The notes beneath the pieces were generated by a model that made no database searches, was not told where the DNA came from, and saw only the letters and a program-made list of their open reading frames with translations. The position numbers and the translations under genes are program-made. From the NCBI GenBank assembly GCA_002344885.1, contig DDUQ01000102.1:1-36061 (forward strand): a DNA stretch of 36,061 nucleotides, given 5' to 3'. Shown in pieces: positions 31,706-36,061 of this stretch (the first letter of the stretch is position 1; every line of letters starts with the position of its first letter). This stretch comes from Comamonadaceae bacterium UBA2334 (lineage in GTDB: Bacteria > Pseudomonadota > Gammaproteobacteria > Burkholderiales > Burkholderiaceae_C).

Positions 31706-31730
31706 TGTTTCAGTGCCCCTGCGTGAAACA
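31706..31730. promoter_or_regulatory. Palindrome upstream of the Spy/CpxP-like gene
   Basis: TGTTTCA at 31706-31712 and its exact complement TGAAACA at 31724-31730 flank an 11-base spacer. It lies about 98 bases before the start at 31828, in the 192-base divergent region. It is a candidate site for the response regulator encoded three genes downstream. Confidence 0.5.
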
Positions 31731-31827
31731 AAACGAAAAAAACCGCTACAGCGCCGACACCTGTTCCAGGCCCCGCCCCGGCACCATCACGGTCATGTTC
31801 AACAGCTACCCGAAAGGAGCAACCATC

Positions 31828-32295
31828 ATGAAAACCTGGATCAAACGCAGCCTCATTGCCCTGGCCTCTGTCACCGTTTTGCTGGGTGCCACCGCCTGCG
31901 GCCACCGGGGCGACCACGCACGGGGTTGGAGCGACGAACGCATCACGGAAGTGCGCGGCAAAGTCATCGACAAGGTCAGCAGCAAGCTGGAGCTGAACGA
32001 CGCGCAGAAACAGAAGCTGGGCGTGCTGGCCGATGAAATGATCGCCGCCCGCAAGGCCGTCAAGGGCAACAGCGCCGACCCCCGTGCCGAACTGGCCGCC
32101 CTGATTGCCACCGACACGTTCAACCGCACCCAGGCACAAGCGCTGCTGGACCAGAAGACACAGGCCATGCAAGGCAGCGCCCCCAAAGTGCTGGCCGCGT
32201 TTGGCGACTTCTATGACAGCCTGACCCCTGCCCAGCAACAGCAGGTGCGCGAGAAAATGGCCAAGCGCGGTCACGGCTGGTGGGGCCGGGGTTGA
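31828..32295 (+). CDS. Spy/CpxP-like periplasmic protein (heavy-metal or envelope stress type)
   Basis: The 155-residue protein starts at the ATG at 31828, preceded by AAAGGAG. The N-terminus is a leader (IKRSLIALASVTVLLGATACG) whose Cys may be lipidated, though the lipobox is imperfect. The body is all-helical, with two LTxxQ-like motifs, LELNDAQKQKL and LTPAQQQQVREKM, typical of Spy/CpxP chaperones. It ends in a Gly/Trp/His-rich tail (HGWWGRG) and has a His-rich start after the leader (GHRGDHARG), which might bind metal. It is the first gene of a probable operon with a two-component system and may be its accessory sensor. Confidence 0.85.
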   Translation: MKTWIKRSLIALASVTVLLGATACGHRGDHARGWSDERITEVRGKVIDKVSSKLELNDAQKQKLGVLADEMIAARKAVKGNSADPRAELAALIATDTFNRTQAQALLDQKTQAMQGSAPKVLAAFGDFYDSLTPAQQQQVREKMAKRGHGWWGRG

Positions 32296-32318
32296 TGCGC
32301 CGATAAGTCTGAGCGACC

Positions 32319-32660
32319 ATGCGACCCGCCCCTCACAACACTGTGCCCACCACCGCGCACATGGTCCGCCATCTGGCCCACACCGGGCGCGCACACGCCC
32401 ACAGCCTGCTGCGCGATGCCGATGAACCGCATGCCGAACTGCTCAGCCTGGTGTGGGGCCCCCGGTTCGACCGCGAGCATGCCCTGAGCCTGTGGGCGCG
32501 CTGGTCGGCACGCCAACCGGCGATGGCCGCGCCGGTCCTGCCCTCGCTGATGCGGGCCGCTGACAGCTTCGATGCCCTGGGCGAGGCCGCCCAGCAGCAG
32601 CTGCGCCGCCTCATCCTGCGCCACCAGCGCCTGGTCACGCAGGGGTCGCTGGCAGAATGA
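32319..32660 (+). CDS. Hypothetical protein between the CpxP-like and regulator genes
   Basis: The 113-residue protein is rich in His, Ala, Arg and Leu, mainly helical, with no signal peptide or membrane segment (MVRHLAHTGRAHAHSLL, then LWARWSARQPAMAAPVLPSLM). It lies 23 bases after the CpxP-like stop and 4 bases before the response-regulator start, so it is almost certainly co-transcribed. No family was recognised. Confidence 0.65.
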   Translation: MRPAPHNTVPTTAHMVRHLAHTGRAHAHSLLRDADEPHAELLSLVWGPRFDREHALSLWARWSARQPAMAAPVLPSLMRAADSFDALGEAAQQQLRRLILRHQRLVTQGSLAE

Positions 32661-32664
32661 AACC

Positions 32665-33369
32665 ATGAACCGCATCCTGCTGATTGACGATGACGACAAC
32701 CTGGGGCCGCCGCTGGCGGCCTATTTCCAGCGCTTCGAGCTGCAGCTGGTGCACGCCAACCGCCCCAGCCTTGGCCTGGCGCAGTTGCAGGCCAACGCGT
32801 TCGACGCCGCCATCCTCGACGTGATGCTGCCGGAAATGGACGGCTTCGAGCTGTGCCGCACCATCCGCAAGACCAGCGACATTCCCATCGTCATGCTCAC
32901 CGCCCGTGGTGACGTGATGGACCGCGTGGTGGGACTGGAGCTGGGCGCGGACGACTACCTGCCCAAACCCTTTGAACCCCGCGAGCTGGTGGCCCGGCTC
33001 CAAACCGTGCTGCGCAGACGCAAACCGGTGGCGGTGCCAACGCCATCTGCGCCCACGCCTGCCGAGCCCGAGTTGCGCTTCGAGGGCCTGCGCATCGACC
33101 CCGTCCGCCGCAGCGTGCAGCGTCTGGGCGACGAGGTGGAGTTGACCGGCACCGAATACGAACTGCTGTTGCTGCTGGCGCGCGAGCCCGGCAAGGTGTT
33201 CAACCGCGACGACATCCTCAACCAGCTGCGCGGGCACGAAGCCGACCTGTACACCCGAGCGGTGGACATTGTGGTCAGCCGCCTGCGCAAGAAGCTGGAG
33301 CCGCTGGATGCCATCAAGACACTGCGCAACGCCGGTTATGCCCTGGCGCTGCGGCCCGTGACCCCATGA
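32665..33369 (+). CDS. OmpR-family response regulator (CpxR-like)
   Basis: The 234-residue protein has an N-terminal receiver (ILLIDDDDNLG acidic pocket, phospho-acceptor Asp52 in ILDVMLPEMDG, Lys in DYLPKPF), a Pro-rich linker at about 115-135 and a C-terminal winged helix (LTGTEYELLLLLAREPGKVFNRDDIL, then RAVDIVVSRLRKKL). The stop overlaps the kinase start as ATGA. With the CpxP-like gene upstream and the kinase downstream, it resembles the Cpx envelope-stress system. The DNA target may be the palindrome at 31706-31730. Confidence 0.94.
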   Translation: MNRILLIDDDDNLGPPLAAYFQRFELQLVHANRPSLGLAQLQANAFDAAILDVMLPEMDGFELCRTIRKTSDIPIVMLTARGDVMDRVVGLELGADDYLPKPFEPRELVARLQTVLRRRKPVAVPTPSAPTPAEPELRFEGLRIDPVRRSVQRLGDEVELTGTEYELLLLLAREPGKVFNRDDILNQLRGHEADLYTRAVDIVVSRLRKKLEPLDAIKTLRNAGYALALRPVTP

Positions 33370-34790
33370 ACACCGCCGCTCCCGCTGACGGCCCGCCACG
33401 CCAACGCACATCGTGGCGACAGGCCAAGCGCCGACTGGCGCACTCCATCAAGCTGCGGCTGGTGCTGGTGTTTCTGCTGCTGGCGGCAGCGATGACGTTT
33501 GTTTTCATCACCGGGGCGCAAAAAGCATTTTCGATGGGCTGGCGCGAGGCCGCGCGCCCGCTGCTGATGGACTATGTGGACCGCCTGGCGGCCGAGGTCA
33601 ATCCGGATGCAAGCCAACCGCCCAGCATCGACCGGGCGCAAGCCATCATCCAGCGGCTGCCGCTGACGATCAGCATCGCCGGTCCGCAAGTCAACTGGCA
33701 GTCCCACCCCGGCCACCCACGCAACGGGTGGAAGCGCAAGGATGATGCTTCAGGCAACGATGCCACCCGGCACGAGGAATGGGGCAATGAAAAAGACTGG
33801 CGGGCACTGGTCACGCGCACCACCGCCACGGGGCACACCATCGAATTTGGCATCAACGAGGCGGTGCTGGAGCGGCGTCCGCGACTGGTCGGCGTGGCCC
33901 TGGCGGCGTTGCTCATCCTGACACTGCTGGCCTGGTGGTATGTGCGCCGCCTGCTCAAGCCGCTCGATGCCATCGGTGATGGTGCACGCCGCTTTGGTGC
34001 GGGCGATTTCAGCCAGCCCATTCCCCAGCGCTGCCTGCGCGGGCCCGACGAACTGGGCGAACTGGCCGCCACCATCAACACCATGGGCGACGACATCCGG
34101 CAGATGCTGGACGCCAAACGTGCCTTGCTGCTGGCCATCAGCCATGAACTGCGCAGCCCCCTGACGCGCGCCCGCCTGAACACCGAACTGCTGCCCGAAA
34201 CACCCGATGTCTCGCCCCAGCGCGATGCCTTGCTGCGCGACCTGCAGGAAATGGCCGGGCTGATTGCCGACCTGCTGGAAAGCGAGCGCCTGGCCGGCCG
34301 ACACGCAGCGCTGCAATGCGAACCCGTCAACCTGGCCAATCTGGCGCACGACGTGCTGACCGATTTGCAGACACGCCATGCCGGCGCAGCCCTGGTGGCG
34401 GTATCGGCAGACTCCCAGTTGCCCACCCTCACGCTCGACCCCAAGCGCATGCGACTGTTGCTGCGCAACCTGCTGGACAACGCGCTGCGCCACAGCGCGC
34501 AGGCCAGCCACCCGCCCGAGCTGCACCTGCGTGTCACCGGTGTGCCGCATGGCACAGGCATCGAACTGACGGTACGCGACCACGGCCCTGGCGTGCCGGA
34601 AGACCAACTGGCACGCCTGACCGAACCGTTCTACCGCCCGGATGCCGCCCGCACACGTGCCCAAGGCGGCGTGGGCCTGGGCCTGCACCTGTGCAAGCTG
34701 GTGGTGCAGGCGCACGGCGGCCAGTTGACGTTTGCACAAGGCAACCCTGGTCTGGTCGTGACCGTCACCCTGCCTGCGCGGGCGACTTGA
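33366..34790 (+). CDS. Membrane sensor histidine kinase (CpxA-like)
   Basis: The 474-residue kinase has membrane helices at about 31-49 and 174-192 enclosing a periplasmic sensor region of about 120 residues. A HAMP domain follows, then HisKA with LAISHELRSPLTRARL (His260), an N box (LLRNLLDNALRHS), DHGPGVPE and GGVGLGLHLCK. The periplasmic part is rich in His and Trp in its second half (NWQSHPGHPRNGWKRK, RHEEWGNEKDW), which might reflect metal sensing. The start overlaps the regulator stop. Its end is 4 bases from the converging dioxygenase gene. Confidence 0.94.
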   Translation: MNTAAPADGPPRQRTSWRQAKRRLAHSIKLRLVLVFLLLAAAMTFVFITGAQKAFSMGWREAARPLLMDYVDRLAAEVNPDASQPPSIDRAQAIIQRLPLTISIAGPQVNWQSHPGHPRNGWKRKDDASGNDATRHEEWGNEKDWRALVTRTTATGHTIEFGINEAVLERRPRLVGVALAALLILTLLAWWYVRRLLKPLDAIGDGARRFGAGDFSQPIPQRCLRGPDELGELAATINTMGDDIRQMLDAKRALLLAISHELRSPLTRARLNTELLPETPDVSPQRDALLRDLQEMAGLIADLLESERLAGRHAALQCEPVNLANLAHDVLTDLQTRHAGAALVAVSADSQLPTLTLDPKRMRLLLRNLLDNALRHSAQASHPPELHLRVTGVPHGTGIELTVRDHGPGVPEDQLARLTEPFYRPDAARTRAQGGVGLGLHLCKLVVQAHGGQLTFAQGNPGLVVTVTLPARAT

Positions 34791-34794
34791 ACAG

Positions 34795-35643
34795 TCAATT
34801 GTTCGGCTCCAGCGCCAGCACGGCGGTGGCCGTGTTGCTGATGGGGATGTGGTAGCTGCCACTCACCTTCTTCACACCCGACCCTGCCGTGGTGAGCGCA
34901 CCGCGCATGGCCAGCCACATCAGCAGCTCCACGCCCTGGGTGCCGGTTTTTTCGACCAGTTCGTGCACGCTGAATTGCGTGGCCCACTCGGGGTTGGATT
35001 CCAGGCTTTGCAAAAACTGCAGGTCGAACTGTTTGTTGATGAAACCCGCACGCTCACCATCCAGCTGGTGCGACAGCCCACCCGATGCCAGCACGGCAAC
35101 CTTTTTGTCACTGCCCCAGCTCTGGATGGCCTGGCCCACTGCCTTGCCCAGCGCATAACAGCGGCTGGCCTTGGGCAGCGGAAACTGCACGGTGTTGATG
35201 CACACGGGCACCACGGTAACGGGATAGTTGCCTTCGGGGTAAAACAGCTTCAAAGGCAGCGAGCAGGCATGGTCCACCAGCATCTCCTGGCAGGTGACCA
35301 CGTCAAATTCTTTGTCAATCAGCGTGTTGATGATGTGCCACGACAGGTCCACCTCGCCGCGCAGGGGCTCCAATGACGGAATGCCCCAGCCTTCGTCCGA
35401 GTTGACGTATTGCGTGGCCGTACCCACGGCGAACGTGGGCATTTTGTCGAGGAAGAAGTTCAGGCCGTGGTCGTTGTAGAAGATGACGATGACGTCAGGC
35501 TTCTTTTCGCACAACCAGGCGTGAATGGGCGGAAAGGCATCGAAAAACGGCTTCCAGTAAGGCGTTTGCTGGTCGCCTCGGTGGATCGCACCACCGATAG
35601 CAGGGATGTGAGACGTGCCAAGCCCGCCGATGAGTTTTGCCAT
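34795..35643 (-). CDS. Second LigB-type extradiol dioxygenase, catalytic subunit
   Basis: The 282-residue class III extradiol dioxygenase is clearly different from the ligB product at 24866-25732. TSHIPAIGGAI (His12), FYNDHGLNFF (His59), SGGLSHQLDGERAG (His192) and QGVELLMW (Glu239) keep the iron site and catalytic His. GGAGAAAACAAC precedes the ATG. The partner is a LigA-type gene 27 bases upstream. The N-terminus AKLIGGLGTSHIPAIGG is closer in my reading to gallate dioxygenase-like enzymes than to LigB, but the gallate enzymes I know are fused single chains. The substrate could be gallate, protocatechuate or a methylated derivative. Confidence 0.9.
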   Translation of the reverse strand: MAKLIGGLGTSHIPAIGGAIHRGDQQTPYWKPFFDAFPPIHAWLCEKKPDVIVIFYNDHGLNFFLDKMPTFAVGTATQYVNSDEGWGIPSLEPLRGEVDLSWHIINTLIDKEFDVVTCQEMLVDHACSLPLKLFYPEGNYPVTVVPVCINTVQFPLPKASRCYALGKAVGQAIQSWGSDKKVAVLASGGLSHQLDGERAGFINKQFDLQFLQSLESNPEWATQFSVHELVEKTGTQGVELLMWLAMRGALTTAGSGVKKVSGSYHIPISNTATAVLALEPNN

Positions 35644-35670
35644 GTTGTTTTCTCCAGATCGGGGTTGGGC

Positions 35671-36033
35671 TTATTGCAGGCCGGGTTGGTTGTTGGCGGC
35701 CACGAGCTTGGCCTTGAATGCGTCTTTGCTCATACCGGTTTGCTGGGCACCGATGTCTTGCATGTCCAGCTTGAAAATGCCCGCAAACTTGGCCAGGTAA
35801 TAGGCGTTGCCACCGGCAGCAATCAACTGCAGCACGTTGCGGGCACGGATGGCGGCTGCCTGCTGCTCGTTCAGGCCGTAATGCTTCATGTAGCCTTCTT
35901 CATCGGCCAGGAAGGCCTGTCGGTTGGCCTCTTCGTTGAACGAGAAGCACATCTTGTTCAGCGCGTAGCCCTTCTGGGCCTGTTTGCCATCGAAAGGCGT
36001 GGTGCCGGGGATGGCGGGCAACTCGAATGTCAT
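35671..36033 (-). CDS. Second LigA-type small subunit of extradiol dioxygenase
   Basis: The 120-residue protein follows the LigA pattern: PGTTPFDGKQAQKGYALNKMCFSFNEEANRQAF, YGLNEQQAAAIRARN, LIAAGGNAYYLAKFAGI and QTGMSKDAF. It lacks the C-terminal polar tail of the other LigA. No good ribosome-binding site is directly before the ATG at 36033; GGGAGG lies farther up near the right edge. It pairs with the adjacent catalytic subunit. Any upstream gene of this operon is outside the window. Confidence 0.9.
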   Translation of the reverse strand: MTFELPAIPGTTPFDGKQAQKGYALNKMCFSFNEEANRQAFLADEEGYMKHYGLNEQQAAAIRARNVLQLIAAGGNAYYLAKFAGIFKLDMQDIGAQQTGMSKDAFKAKLVAANNQPGLQ

Positions 36034-36061
36034 GGTTGTGTCTTATATGGATGCCTCCCGG

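Noticed and set aside
1..36061. CRISPR arrays, tRNA or rRNA genes, insertion sequences, phage attachment sites
   Set aside because: I looked for short regular direct repeats, cloverleaf-like segments and transposase motifs and found none that I could support.

Overview
The window is GC-rich with strongly GC-biased third codon positions and is packed with genes on both strands. The protocatechuate 4,5-cleavage genes, the style of the intergenic repeats and the overall gene content suggest a betaproteobacterium of the Burkholderiales, probably Comamonadaceae. This placement is inference from gene content; no rRNA or other marker gene is present. I saw no tRNA, rRNA, CRISPR array, insertion sequence or phage gene.

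Layout. 1-4013 (minus): a two-partner secretion system, with the FhaC/ShlB-type transporter followed by a large filamentous-haemagglutinin-type exoprotein that runs off the left edge. 4112-7853: a cyclic-nucleotide-binding protein with a metallo-beta-lactamase-fold hydrolase, two small unknown genes divergent from a WYL regulator across a perfect palindrome, and a putative PD-(D/E)XK-type protein. 7904-9580: a hipBA toxin-antitoxin locus with two palindromic operators. 9614-14401 (minus): DUF2783 protein, FAD aromatic hydroxylase, LuxR-type regulator, glutathione S-transferase and LysR-type regulator, transcribed in the reverse of that order.

14532-26698 is the core. It holds the protocatechuate meta-cleavage (lig/pmd) pathway: a ModA-like protein, ligJ and ligK, then ligI, ligA, ligB and ligC. 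LigAB opens the ring of protocatechuate, LigC oxidises the semialdehyde, LigI hydrolyses the pyrone, LigJ hydrates, and LigK cleaves to pyruvate and oxaloacetate. The pathway is split between ligK and ligI by about 6 kb. That block holds a minus-strand nitric-oxide-sensing operon (diguanylate cyclase, H-NOX, hybrid histidine kinase) and a plus-strand penicillin/AHL-acylase-like lipoprotein gene. No transporter and no recognisable oxalomesaconate tautomerase (LigU/GalD/PmdU type) lies in the window.

26702-36033: a LysE exporter, a PACE-type efflux protein, two translationally coupled multihaem cytochromes c without a dehydrogenase, an Old Yellow Enzyme, a Cpx-like envelope stress system (Spy/CpxP-like protein, response regulator, sensor kinase), and a second, divergent LigA/LigB-type dioxygenase pair at the right edge.

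The most interesting points are the split pathway with the embedded H-NOX signalling operon, the signal-less ModA-like protein at the head of the pathway genes, a hairpin that would bury the ribosome-binding site of ligA, and the second extradiol dioxygenase.
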